A stretch of DNA of 64,000 nucleotides from Microplitis mediator (GCF_029852145.1 NC_079971.1:10831697-10895696), one strand, 5' to 3'. Shown: positions 11,790 to 24,606, counted from the first letter of the stretch. Numbers and translations: made by a program. The notes: generated by a model from the sequence alone, not told the origin.

Positions 11790-12360
11790 TACAACAATTT
11801 ATTGTTAATTTGACTTGTAAAGTATTTTTTTACCCTCAAATTGTAGACATTTTCATGTATAAATTTGCTTACCATCTGAAATAGTAAGAATGAACATTAC
11901 CGACTTGTTTTTTCTAGTAATAAAAGATTACCTCTAAACCGAGAAAAAATTAACCGCAAACTTTTCTTTTCGACTTTTACTGGCAAATTCGGGCAGGAAA
12001 CTTCAAATGGTAAATTTCATATCAAACAATAGTAAAAAATATAGACTGGAGCTCCGCTGGTGGCGAAAAAATTAATTATTGCTATAGAAAAATTTTATAT
12101 TATTTACTGAATAATGGCATTTCTTACAACTTTTTATTCTCTGGCAGTGCCCTTTTCACATGAAAAAATTTGTAAAAGGATTAAAAATGGGGGTGCTATA
12201 GTATATGCTGGCCTAATTTAATTATTTAAATTAGTTCTCATAACTAAAATGGGTAAAGTTTCATAATTTTATGACGAACAATCAATCATTTTTCTACTGA
12301 AAAAGGAATTTTCTAAAAATTTTGTTTTTTTAAAAAGTTTTTAAAAATTGGAGCTAAATA
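11790..12360. other. AT-rich DNA, nothing recognised
   Basis: No ORF, RNA gene or repeat structure stands out. Confidence 0.45.
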
Positions 12361-12379
12361 CCGTTCGGTCTACGGTATA

Positions 12380-12466
12380 GAGACACGGCAGGCTCGCGCC
12401 ATGACACTTCACACATATAAATGTGTAATTTAAGCGAGTACTTGGCGCGAGACACTACCGTGTCTC
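12380..12466. repeat. Inverted-repeat hairpin beside the foldback
   Basis: GAGACACGG (12380) pairs with CCGTGTCTC (ending 12466), and CGCGCC with GGCGCG inside. The preceding motif GTTCGGTCTACGGTATAG recurs near 62512 with one change. Confidence 0.6.
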
Positions 12467-12469
12467 TTG

Positions 12470-12989
12470 ATGTAAAAATTTCTTTGTCTATAATATTATT
12501 AGCAAATTTATTATCATTTTTGCTTTCTTTATAATTTTTTTGCTAAGCAAGCTTTGGTCGCATTAAGATATTTTGCTTTGTACTCGCTTACAACTTGTAT
12601 CAAATGTTGTTTTTGGTCTTCTCGTGTTGTTGAAATGTTGATATACTCTTGAGTCAACTTGATTACTTTCTCGGCGAAATCATTAATGACTGGTAAATTG
12701 TTAACAATTCATAAGCCTAGATAGTCGTTATTGCCCGCCCACGTTTAAACATTTAATTTCTAACAATTTTGATCAACGTTAAATCTTTCAAAAAATTGTA
12801 GGAATCCGAATTAACTTACGAATTGTTAGCAACACGAGAAGACCAAAAACAATATTTTATACAAGTTGTAAGTAAGTACAAAACAAAATATCCTAATGCG
12901 ACCAAAGCTCGCTTAGTAAAAAAATTATAGAGAACGCAAAAATGATAATTAATCTGCTTATAATATTATATACAAAAAAATTTTTACAT
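12470..12989. mobile_element. Foldback element carrying two inverted coding fossils
   Basis: 12470-12635 is inverted relative to 12820-12989 over some 165 bp with scattered mismatches. Both arms end in TGTAAAAATTT. The arms read as the same peptide on opposite strands, so the palindrome arose from an inverted pair of gene 3' ends. No transposase is recognised. Confidence 0.65.
12529..12711 (-). pseudogene. Fossil C-terminal coding segment, unknown family
   Basis: About 60 codons without a start, bounded upstream by TGA and ending at the stop at 12529-12531. Recognisable core: STTREDQKQHLIQVVSEYKA followed by KYLNATKACLAKKL. A second copy on the plus strand (about 12809-12940) reads LLATREDQKQYFIQVVSKYK then TKYPNATKARLVKKL and a stop. 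The two copies differ mainly by conservative residues, which supports genuine coding ancestry. I do not recognise the family. Confidence 0.5.
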
Positions 12990-14100
12990 TTTTACTCTAC
13001 CACTTTCCATTAATTCATTTTAAAGTTCGTCTGTATGAGGAAAGGTATGTTATTTCTTCTATTTCTCATAAAACAATGTTTGTTTTTCCTTAATTTTATG
13101 TTTAGGCCATGAAATCTACATAAATGATCATCGGTACTCTAGTGATGATAATAATTATCTTTTATTTTGACGATTTTATAGCCGAAAAAGGTAAAAATGA
13201 AAATAGAATTTAAAATATTATAGAACTGATAACAATTACAAGTTTAACGTTAAATAACATTTGAAGGAGTTATTTTATCGAAAATTCATAAGAAAACATT
13301 TTTGTAGAGCGTTCGATTTCCGATTAAAATACGCTTCGATCAAATTTTAACGCTCATTTGTTTCTGAGAAAAAAAATTAAATGTCAAAAGTCTAAAAATT
13401 CCATGTTATTTAAATGGGAAATATAAAATGGTTTCGGCAAGGTTTAATGTGAAAATTAAGAGCCTGTTTGTGCTGGATATTTTTTTTTAGGTTATAAAAT
13501 AAAGATTCAGGAGGCGATTGGTAAATAAAAATCGATTCGGGAAATAACAGACACCCTAAGACAAGCATATATAAACTTTTGAACCAATGATATTTTTGGA
13601 ACCTACTCGATGAATTATGATAGATTACGGCAAGTTCTTTGAAAATTCCACCATGTGGACGAATGCAAAAGATAGATTTCTATGAAATCGACTAATAATC
13701 ACCTATCAAAAATTTTCAAAGATATAAACAATGGCATTATCACCATTACACATGGTTTAATTATGTGACTTTGAAACCTTATTAAAAGTGGAACAATTAC
13801 CGTAAAACAAAGAGTAAAAAAAAGGAAAATATAGCTTTTTTTATCAGCTATCAAGTTCATTTTCCATAATAAGGATAGATATACCCGTTAAAAAAGTTAC
13901 TTACGAAAAAAACCGAAAATGTAGGATTTTTCGTTATTTTTGAAATTTCAAATGTCTACCATTTCTCAACTAGTTGACCGATTTAACTCATCTTTAAACT
14001 TAACCGTGATAATCGTTCATAGAATAAGTGCGCCAAGTTTCATTAAGATCCGTTAAAAATTGTGGCCACTAGTTCATATTCGTTGAATAAATCTAAACAG
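12990..14100. other. AT-rich repeat-derived DNA
   Basis: No coding sequence. 13270-13520 resembles the dispersed MITE family at 18480-18830 (motifs TTTGTAGAGC and TTAAGAGC). Otherwise nothing is assigned. Confidence 0.4.
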
Positions 14101-14118
14101 TCAAGTTACTACAAAATC

Positions 14119-14285
14119 CCACGGGAATATCGTCTCGATATTGCATTCGAGGAGGCGTGGCAAGTTGCTTGTTACCGTTAAAGTTCTATTCGAAATTGTC
14201 TCTTTTCAAATTATATTTTCTTTTCCAAAAATCACCACACGGGAAGTACCACTCCCGTAAACACAAGGAGGCGTGGGTGATTTTT
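14119..14285 (+). other. Two hairpin modules with a shared GGAGGCGTGG 3' side
   Basis: Module 1: AATATCG (14126) pairs with CGATATT (14136), enclosed by CCACG/CGTGG (14119 and 14156). Module 2: ACGGGA (14239) pairs with TCCCGT (14253), enclosed by AAAAATCACC (14227-14236) and GGTGATTTTT (14276-14285). Both carry GGAGGCGTGG (14151 and 14267) while the inner stems differ. Confidence 0.5.
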
Positions 14286-15300
14286 ATAATAATTGTTAAG
14301 TGATTAACAGCGATTCTCGTCCGAGTGAATTGCTGGAGTCGGGGATTCATACCGAACTCATATGAGCTAAAGACTCAACAAATTCAAAGTGCGAATCTAT
14401 AAGTTAAGTTAATAGTTAAGTGTAAATCCCAGAGATTTAAGTGAAAGAAAAGAACCTTAGTGTTAAGAACAATTTAACATCTTGTGAACTGAGTACGGCG
14501 AGCCCATAGGGAAATATTTCAATAAACATCTATCATTGGGAAACCTAAATATTAGATTACTTCTAATATTAAGAACCGCATCCCTTCTTCCTGAGCCAAT
14601 TCATCTTTCGACCAGGGACCAACAGAAGCCGTACCCAGGAGTTGCAGTCCAAAGGCTACAAAGACCAACTTACAAGTGAGCAGCGAACAACGAAAGGTAG
14701 GTGAAAATTACCAATTTCTCTAACATATAAAATCCAAATTCTGCATCGAATAAACAGAGAGGCCCCTGCGGGGTTCATCGTTCGAGTTCTCACAATAAAA
14801 ATAAAACCTAGAGCTAATCCTCTAGGAAAATCACCCTGTTTGCCCGGTGCCTCCCATTTGAGGCCCACGCTACCATTTACAATAATTAATTAAATCCGGA
14901 CATAACAGGTTATTTTATTTCGAAAAATTTCTTTTTCCCTCTCTGGAAAAAAAAAAAAAAACGAAAGAAATGGAGGGAAGGATGATTATGATTTTAAAAT
15001 TGAGAATTAAATGGTTGCAGTGCCACGGTGAGGGCGGGAGAAGGGACTACAGGAAGGATGATAAGGTTGGACAACAGACGGGTATTGTATTCAGAGGATA
15101 TCGGGGAATGCAGAGTTTTGTCGCATGAGTGGAAAATACTCGGCCAAGTATTAGAAGGATCAATTAGAGGTTCTCGCGTGATTTTTTTATGTTTTAGGCC
15201 AAAATATTTTTTATATATATATCACAGATCGAACAATATGATTTCTTTTATTTATTTCGATTTAAAAATAGATTTTTATTATACCAAATTTTATTTTTTT
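14286..15300. other. Unassigned DNA, possibly retroelement leader
   Basis: No ORF with a recognisable domain. AATAAAC near 14520 and GC-richer blocks at 14320-14360 and 14580-14880 recall LTR or leader sequence, but there is no partner LTR or TSD to prove it. Confidence 0.3.
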
Positions 15301-16400
15301 CGATTTTTTGGGAATTTTTGCCATTTATTTAAAATTTTAGAGATGTCTGAGCCATGGATTTTTTTTACCGCTGTAACTGCATCTGCTTTAAATGTCAACT
15401 TAACAACCATACGCTTTGGGTAACGGTACTGCCGGCGGAAAAAACATCGAGGAATTTTTTAAAATGATAAATCATTGCAGATTCAACAAAAAAATAATTT
15501 TGAAAAAAAAATTTTTGAAAAAAAAAATTTTGAAAAAAAAAAAAAAATTTTCAAAATTTGTTTTTTTTCTATTTTTGTCGATAATCGATCTTTTTGATCG
15601 AAGAAATGAAGATTTTTGGTAAAAAAAAACATTTTCAAATCGAAAAAATGAACAAAAACCGAGAAACTACCAATTATGGTGATTTTTGACAAAATCGATA
15701 AATTTAAAGCTTCGGGGCACTAAGAAAGAAAAATCGCAGCGATTTGAAATTTTCAGGTTTTTTTCAAGACACTTTGAGGTCGAAAAAAAGACGAAGATAT
15801 CCTTTGTTCATCCATTATATCCAAAGTTATAGCAAGATTTCCGAATATCCTTAAATTTGTGATTTTTGACCTGTTTTTTACTAAACAATATCGCTTTAAA
15901 AAAATTTTTTCTATCAAATGCCACTAATTTTGCCTCATAGAGAATGTTTTCCAGTGTTTAAAACCCTGCTTCCATTCTCTGTACGACCAATACATCCGGG
16001 GTTATTGATATCAAAGCCAAAATGGACTTTTTTGCTTTGATCAATGATAACTCGGCGCCAAATCGTCGTAGAGACTTTTTCAGGCCACCAAATTAAAGGG
16101 CATAAAATTTCCTAGAAAAGTCAGACAGTCGGATAATTCAAAAAAATTTATTGTTGCCCATAGAGGTATTAAAAGACCAGCAAAAATTTTGAAAATTTTT
16201 TTTTCGTCGGTTTTCTTATGATCACTCTGGAACCGTACATGATAAAAAATTTGGAGATCCAGATCTGAAAACTAGAAACTTGAGGCTACAATTTTCCTTT
16301 TTTTAATTTTCTCATACGACCATTTTTCACCGAGTTACAGTATGTTGAAAATCACCTAAAAATTTCGGATTTTCTTTCTATCCCTTAATTTCTGTGACCA
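15300..16400. repeat. Diverged relative of the large foldback MITE family
   Basis: Runs of A/T and motifs such as CCATTTTTCACCGAGTTACAG (near 16320) and a preceding TCGGTTTTCTTATGATCA block resemble, at a distance, the arm of the MITE at 26855-28628. No ORF is accepted here. Confidence 0.4.
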
Positions 16401-16949
16401 GTGTAATTATTTATTTAGCCCTATACAATTTTTTTCATCACAATACTAAGAATTTTTTGCTTTTTTGCAATTTTTTGGGGTTTTTTGGAATTTACTCAGA
16501 CTTTAAATGGCTAATGTTTTAAGTAAACTTCAGGTTAGTATGTGGAGGACCGAAATACATAAAAATCATGCTTAGTTAGGATTAAAAAAATTAATAAATT
16601 TAAAAAACGGTCGATTTTTGTGATTTTTTGAGGTTTTTCAAAGTTTTCTAAAAATCTGAGGGTGTACGGGTTAAACGGACCTCGGATTCAGATTCAGCGG
16701 GTCAAAATACATGGGAATAAATCGGTCCCGTCAAAAGTACAGAGAACTTATTTATTTTTGTGTGCCGGTGTTATCAATCGTTATTATTTTTATTTGTATT
16801 GTTCTTTCAACAAATATTCTATTTTCCTTAGTATGTAGCGAGTCTCTTCAGGGACTCATAAGCTTATGGTAATATGTATGCATATAATCCGAATGGCATC
16901 TTAAGATATATAGTAATCATTTTATTTTTTTTTAGTATTATTTTTTTTT

Positions 16950-18330
<1,381 letters not shown>

Positions 18331-18359
18331 ATGAGATTGAAATAAAAATAACTAGAAAA

Positions 18360-18830
18360 CAATGCGGAATGCGAAAAAACTTTATTGAAAATAACTTTTA
18401 GGGAATAAAATTGTCTACAGAAAAGGTCTTATGATATTTTGTAATAGGTCTGATGGTTTCGCCGGAAAAGTTAGAAAATCTTAAAAGTTAACATGAATTC
18501 GACTTCAACCTCAAATAACTTTTGAACAAATAGATTCTTTAAAAAATGAGAAAAATTTTGTTTTGTAGAGCATTCAATTCCCTACAAAAATATGCCTGCC
18601 AATTATTCCTATGACGCATCGTTAGCTACTTATAAAAATCAGAAGACGTAAAAAAAATTTTTTCCATGTTATTCTTATGGAAAATAGAAAAGTGCGATGA
18701 GGAACCTCTTAATGTTAATATTAAGAGCTCTAATTTTTACAGGCGTCTTTTTTTATCTAAATGAAACTTTTGAACCTGTTTGCGAGAAAAAAAAAAAGTT
18801 GTTATTTTTTGGATCACCCTAATGTATATA
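18360..18830. repeat. One-armed copy of the TTAATATTAATATTAAGAGC MITE family
   Basis: Contains CTTAATGTTAATATTAAGAG near 18707 and ends with GGATCACCCTAA, similar to the terminus GGAGCACCCTAA of the foldback at 47648-57194. Non-coding. Confidence 0.5.
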
Positions 18831-18839
18831 TAAATATAC

Positions 18840-19018
18840 ATCAAATTGAACGGAATATAGTATAGGGCCGGATAGCTCAACTGGTAGAGCACTCGGCGCG
18901 TTACCGAATTGGTCTGGGTTCGATTCCCAGTTCGGGCTATCTATATTTTTCTCGATTTATCTATAAATTGTCTTATTGAGAGGTTTGCATGTTTAGGTTT
19001 CCACTATATTTAAATGGT
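18840..19018 (+). mobile_element. tRNA-derived SINE, copy A
   Basis: A 73-nt tRNA-like head (18866-18938) is followed by ~80 bp also present beside the second tRNA-like sequence at 43141-43331. A box TAGCTCAACTGG and B box GGTTCGATTCC are both perfect. The cloverleaf lengths are canonical, but the acceptor has a G-G mismatch, the anticodon stem a C-A mismatch, and loop position 33 is G rather than U (nominal anticodon CGT). Shared flanks make it a repeat, not a gene. The pol III promoter looks usable. Confidence 0.7.
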
Positions 19019-19022
19019 GGAA

Positions 19023-19938
19023 AAAAAAATTTAGAACACAAAATAAAGTTTCAATTTTTTTTTCTTCGATTTTTTTTTGACATTTTTTGGAAATTTGTTA
19101 TTTCTTTTGTCATTTCCTTGCATTTGCTGAGTCACCAACGCAAAAATTTGAGAAAAGTCGAAAAAAAAAATTTTTTCATTTTGATTATGATTACACAATT
19201 AAAGGAACAAAACTTGCTCCTTTAATTGTTTAGCTAAACTTTGATCGATGATTCCCAAAAAACGGTCCGATGGATCAATTTTAAAATTCACAGGGGTCTT
19301 GGGAGTACATTAAGCTAAAAAAGTCCCTGGCGACATTATTTTTTTTCACGATATCTGCAGAGTAGCGGTTGATTTACTAAAAAACCAAAAAAAGTCATTT
19401 TTTTGTACTTACTTCTAATGGATGTTAAAAATGAAAAAAAATTTTTTTTCCAAAAAATAATGACAGGGTCTCGTAGGGAATTTATTCAAGTTTTTATCGC
19501 CGCCCTTCAACTTTCTGTGCGATCATTGGTACCTGAAATATCGATGATCAAAGCCGAAAGGATCATTTTCTGTTTGAAGGCTGATATCTCTGCGACAAAT
19601 CGTCCTACGAGGTTAAAAAAAAAACTAAATTGAAGCTGAACAAATTTGCTAAACGAACTATGCATTCGTTTAGTTAAAAGAATTTTTACGCGGTCTGTAG
19701 GCTCTTCGGAAAAAAAAAAAAATTTAGAAATTTTTTGTCTCGCGGTATTTCTCATGTTTGCGCAATAACCGGAGCTTTTAAAAAATTTTGAAAAAAATGC
19801 ACCAAAACTAGAGATTTCAAGCTATAAAATGCTTTTTTCAAAATCTCGATACGATCATTTTTCACCAAGTTACAGCCTTTCAAAAATCACTAAAAAATTT
19901 ATTAAATTTTTCTGCTCCTTTAATTTTTTGCATTAGTG
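19023..19938. mobile_element. Half copy of the large foldback MITE
   Basis: Matches one arm and the centre of the element at 26855-28628, ending TTTGCATTAGTG at 19938 followed by TA. The other arm is missing. Non-coding. Confidence 0.7.
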
Positions 19939-20690
19939 TATATATACATATATACATGTGTATATCATACAGTTGTGTCTTATTCATATATATATATATG
20001 TATTCACTTATATAGTCTACATAGGAGTGTATATGTGTATATATGTGTATAATGCACCTATATATTATGCATTAATATATCATACATTTGTACGCATACA
20101 TTTATATACTGATTATTGTTGTAGTGATAGAATGAGATAAAACGAGAAGAGGTTCTTCAGAGTTTATTCTCACCTGATACCGTCTGATGAGAACCAACGT
20201 CTAAGAGGGTCAATTTCACCCGTAAGAATGTTCTTTTAATATTTAAAACAAGGAATGGGTTGATGTTTAGCACCCTGAACCGTTTTTTTTATATAAAATT
20301 ATTGTATCACGTGTGCTATCCATCGAATTTATTCCTTGGTTTTTGCATTATTAATTTAACCAATATTTAATGCTGACAAGATTAAATTAAATAACTTGTT
20401 AATCAAAATTTTAATGATTCAAACCAAATTAAATATTTTAAATAAATAATAATTCTTAGAAGAATAAAGTATCGAGATAACCAAAAGTTGTAGTCTAAAC
20501 AAAAGGCTGAGACCTCATCTTGGCGTTGATTCTTGCCACCTCCACGCCACATATAGAAATTAGGGGGGGGGGGGGGATTGGGGGAATTAGCGAAGAGAAC
20601 AAAGGAGTTAAGAAAATTAATTAGCAGTCGAGGGACAGAATTTAATGAGTGAGATCTGCTGATGATCTTGAAAAAATAATCTATCAGAAT
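19939..20690. other. TATATA/GTGTAT simple sequence and unassigned DNA
   Basis: 19939-20120 is TATA/TGTA-rich simple sequence, and there is a run of G near 20562-20576. Nothing else is recognised. Confidence 0.45.
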
Positions 20691-21331
20691 TTTATAAACG
20701 TGAAATTTGTGATTTTTCAATCATTCGTTAAAATAGAGTCTATCTGGAAATTCAAGCGTTATAAATTAAAAATAGATTTGTGAAATTTGTGATTTTTTAA
20801 ATCCTTTGATTTTCAACATAAAGTTATTTAGAAAAATTATAAAATAATTCTGTGAAATTTGTGATTCTGAAAATCAGTTGATTTTTCGATATAAAATTCA
20901 TACAAAAGTAAAATTTATAAAATAATTTTGTGAATCGTGAATTTTAATCTTATGATCTTTTCATGATAAAATTTATTTGGAAAAATTTATAAAATAATTA
21001 AATTAAAATAATTATGTAAATTGTGATTTTTAAATCTTTTGATCTTTTCACGATAAAATTTATTTGAAAAAATTTATGAAATAATTAATTTAAAATAATT
21101 TTGTGAATTGTGATTTTTAAATCTTTTGATCTTTTCTTGATAAAATTTAACTGGGAAAATTTTATAAAATAATTAAATTGAAACAATTTTGTGAATTGTG
21201 ATTTTTAAATCTTTTCATTTTCGATAAAATTTATTTGGGAAAAAATTCATAAAATTATTAAATTAAGATAATTTTGTGAATTGTGATTTTAAAATCTTTC
21301 GATTTTTCGGTACAAAATTTATTTGGAAAAA
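20690..21331. repeat. Tandem repeat, ~75-89 bp units
   Basis: About eight units marked by GTGAATTGTGATTTTTAAAT-like cores near 20702, 20777, 20851, 20931, 21013, 21102, 21191 and 21276. Unit length grows toward the 3' side. The array resumes in diverged form at 23417-23600 after the inserted transposon. Confidence 0.7.
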
Positions 21332-23416
21332 GCCGTAGGACGATAAGTATACCGAATCGGCCCCAGATAAGGATCGGGCTCATTTTTTCAGGGAATGTTT
21401 GTACCCATGAGATACTTCGATGCTATGAGTTTCAGGTCTTTATCTATAACCACTTCGGAGTAAATCGAAAAATACTGAAAATTAGAAAAAATTGATGTTT
21501 TCAGAGCGTACTTATTCGATTGATCTGAAAATTGGATATGTTTTGCGGGTTGATGGTAGCTATCTGGAGAAAAAATAGGAGCTATTTCGGCTCACAAAAA
21601 CCTAAAAAAAAAACGAGTTTATATTTTTAATTTCAATTTTTAAGCATCTTACCATTACGACACAGTTATGAAAATATTTTTTTTGAATTCCTCATCCAAT
21701 TTCCTATGAATCTATGGCTTTTCGAAATTTTTAAAAATGGTACTCCATATTGAAAAAAAATAAAAACCATTATTTGCTCAAAAATCGGGTTTTTCTAATA
21801 ATTTTACTCTTGAACTGATAAAACACAAAACTTACTCGTTTACTAAGGTAGAGAAAACCATAAAAGAAATAAAATATCCTTACATTATTAAAATAATTTT
21901 TTTTATTCATTAATTTCAACGCTAATATTTCATCCATAAACAATTAAAACTGCAATTATATATATTAATCTACTACAAATGATAAATAAAATTGTTCTCC
22001 TAATTTGCGACTAGTCTTCGTCGCTATCTTCATCCATTTTATCGAGAAGTGTCGAATCACATTCTACAGCCAAACTTTTCATCATTTTAGACAATTCTGA
22101 AGATCTTAAGTTACTCCAATTAGAATAAACTTTCAAGTAGTTCAAATTCTCCGTATAAAAGCGTTTTTTTATGAGATGATCGCTGCAGCATCGATTCCCA
22201 TTCGGAATAAGAATTATTTTCTTTATAAAGCATTGCATACGGGCATCTTGAGGAACAACGACTAGATTTTGATTTGAGACAGAACATACACAACAATATC
22301 TATGAGTCGCAACAGTTCTCTTCATTTGAACTTCTATACATTCTTCTATTTCATCATCACGGGCAACATCTAAATGAATAGGTGGATCATCAGTACTTGA
22401 TTGAGATAAAGTCATCGTTAATAAACTCGATTCTGTTCTTTCTAAAAGATCACTCCTATCTGAAGGTAGTTCATCTTCCAACGATAATTCCTGATTCTCA
22501 TCTTCAAGTTTGGTTTTTTTATATTTTTTTACGCGACAATTCGAACAAAGAATATGACCAACTACAATCGGACACTCAAAAAAAGTTGAAAACTCTTCAG
22601 CTTCTTCGTCAGATTTTATATGTTTTGGAGTACCCGGCATTTTTTTCAGGTACTTCGAACAAATACAACACTTTGGATTATTAGCTTCAGGGGTCGACAT
22701 ATTTTCACTTTAATAGTTATTTAAACAATTAAAAATAAATACTAAATATAGATGACAGTACAGCCAATTCCTTGGAATGTCAAGACTCAGTAATTTTTAG
22801 GTTATCTACAGATCTAGTGACTTTTCACAAAAAAAAACCAGTGTTACCAATTTCAAATTACAGTGCCATCTTGTGGTTGTTAAATTCATTGAATATTGGG
22901 CGGGAACATTTAAGTTCTCTGAAACAACGTTGATTTACATAAACAATAGTAATGAATACTGATTTACTCATTACAGTTACTGATAGAGATTTTTTCGATT
23001 TGTAGTACCATTTTTTAAAATTTCGAAAGGCCATAGATTCATAGGAAATTGGATGAGAAATTCTAAAAAAATATTTTCATAACTGTGTCGTAATGGTAAG
23101 ATGCTTAAAAATTGAAATTAAAAATATAAAATCGTTTTTTTTTTAGGTTTTTGTGAGCCGAAATAGCTCCTATTTTTTCTCCAGATAGCTACCATCAACC
23201 CGCAAAACATATCCAATTTTCAGATCAATCGAATAAGTACGCTCTGAAAACATCAATTTTTTCTAATTTTCAGTATTTTTCGATTTACTCCGAAGTGGTT
23301 ATAGATAAAGACCTGAAACTCATAGCATCGAAGTATCTCATGGGTACAAACATTCCCTGAAAAAATGAGCCCGATCCTTATCTGGGGCCGATTCGGTATA
23401 CTTATTGTCCCACGGC
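21332..23416 (-). mobile_element. 2.1-kb DNA transposon with ~425-bp terminal inverted repeats
   Basis: The left end GCCGTAGGACGATAAGTATA and the complement of the right end (GCCGTGGGACAATAAGTATA) start TIRs that run to about 21760 and 22995 with few differences. The unique centre holds one minus-strand ORF (22011-22700). It sits inside a tandem repeat array. No clear TSD is seen at these ends. The long TIRs around a single non-catalytic ORF suggest a non-autonomous or two-part element. Confidence 0.75.
22011..22700 (-). CDS. Transposon-encoded zinc-binding protein (229 aa)
   Basis: Intact ORF from an ATG near the right TIR to a stop near the left TIR. N-terminal cysteine pairs CCIC (about residues 11-14) and CSNC (about 52-55) could bind zinc. 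An acidic Ser/Thr-rich middle follows (about 65-125). A second module, CCVC...LVVVPQDAR...ILIPNGNRCCSDHL, lies at about residues 136-175, then an acidic tail. The second module has the C-x-x-C ... IP-x-x-x-R-x-C-x-x-HL layout I associate with the N-terminus of ISL2EU/Harbinger-like transposases. No DDE catalytic domain is present, so it may be a DNA-binding partner or a remnant. Family call from memory, moderate to low confidence. Confidence 0.6.
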   Translation of the reverse strand: MSTPEANNPKCCICSKYLKKMPGTPKHIKSDEEAEEFSTFFECPIVVGHILCSNCRVKKYKKTKLEDENQELSLEDELPSDRSDLLERTESSLLTMTLSQSSTDDPPIHLDVARDDEIEECIEVQMKRTVATHRYCCVCSVSNQNLVVVPQDARMQCFIKKIILIPNGNRCCSDHLIKKRFYTENLNYLKVYSNWSNLRSSELSKMMKSLAVECDSTLLDKMDEDSDED

Positions 23417-24384
23417 CTTTTAATTAAAAAAATTTTGAGAAATTTGTGATATTTAAATTTTTTGATTTTTAATATAAAATTTGATCTAGAAATTTATCTG
23501 ATTCTTTTCAAAAATTTAAAGTGAATTCTTTTCACAAAATTTTAAATTAATTTGTGAAATTTATTCATCCAATTGTTTTAATAACCTTAAATGAATTCTT
23601 TCCATAAAATAAGGATTAATTCAAACCCCAACGGGCAAAACACGAATAGTTTAACCTTGCCACCCATATTCGTATTTTAAGCCGCTGGCGATAATAATAA
23701 TAAGAATAAAAATGGTTTTTTGTTTCATACAACTATTGAAATTATTATTTTCGGTAATAGGCGTGGAGAAGATTAGAATTTAATCCATACAATGTAAATA
23801 TATTTTTCTTTCATTCTTATTACCTTTGTCAATTCAAATATTCTTTGTCTATAATAAAATCTGAGGAATAAGTTGAATCAGACGTCATCATTATTTTATT
23901 TGAATGAAAACCTCCCGCCGTTCGTCTCATCGATTGAAATCAAAACCCAAAGTCTGTGAGTGTCCTGGTTACCTTAAGTCTGTTTCTCAGTCAAAAAATT
24001 CCTATAAGTTGGTTCCTATAACAATTGAGGAAAGACCTCTTCCGTTGACCTGGGTCAACGAAAGAGATCCTAGGTTTATTTCTACGTTTCCAGGCTTTTG
24101 AACGATCCAACAGTAACAGAAGTGATAAACTTCCCAAAAACCCCAGTTCCTGAGGTAATAACTATTGAGTGATCTACGGCAGTGTTACCGTTCTATATAA
24201 TCAAGAAACAACATGAGGACCGACGAAGTAAGTACCTCCCGGTACATTTTACACAAAATCATGATTTCAACATGCATCTAATCTAACCAGAGAATATTCC
24301 CTGGGATCAGTAGATTCCTAAAAAGTTTTAATAATTCTAACGATTCCCATAATTGGTATGAATGTTACCGACAGGACGTTACAC
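23417..24384. other. Remainder of tandem array, then unassigned DNA
   Basis: 23417-23600 continues the array. A 65-codon plus ORF at 23904-24101 matches nothing I know and is not called. (AC)n with ACAT variants lies at 24382-24424. Confidence 0.4.
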
Positions 24385-24490
24385 ACACACACACACACAC
24401 ACACATACACACATACATACATACAGAATCTCGGACATCATCCTGAAAATAATCAGATTAGCTTCCTAGGACCTCAACACGTCGACAATT
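24385..24490 (-). repeat. Partial minus copy of the (TG)n dispersed repeat
   Basis: The complement carries GTTGAGGTCCTAGGAAGC next to a TG-rich tract, as at 17601-17660. Confidence 0.6.
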
Positions 24491-24519
24491 TGGTGCTATT
24501 TTTGGATCTGAGAAAATTA

Positions 24520-24555
24520 GTACAATGCTAGCTTCTCTGCAAGCTAGCATTGTAC
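24520..24555. repeat. Perfect 15-bp stem-loop at the satellite border
   Basis: GTACAATGCTAGCTT (24520-24534), loop CTCTGC, AAGCTAGCATTGTAC (24541-24555). In the right arm only the first half remains and the sequence jumps to the satellite just after the loop. Confidence 0.8.
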
Positions 24556-24606
24556 CATGGAATAATACAAATTAATACTGCATAGAAAATTGGCGCATAG
24601 CTGCAT

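Noticed and set aside
15028..15423. 131-codon ORF
   Set aside because: The second half is Phe/Ile/Tyr-rich translation of T-rich repeat DNA; the first ~50 residues match nothing I know.
18866..18938. Functional tRNA gene
   Set aside because: Acceptor and anticodon-stem mismatches, no U33, and shared flanking sequence with a second copy at 43232-43304.
23904..24101. 65-codon ORF
   Set aside because: Unknown, short and without splice or repeat context to support it.
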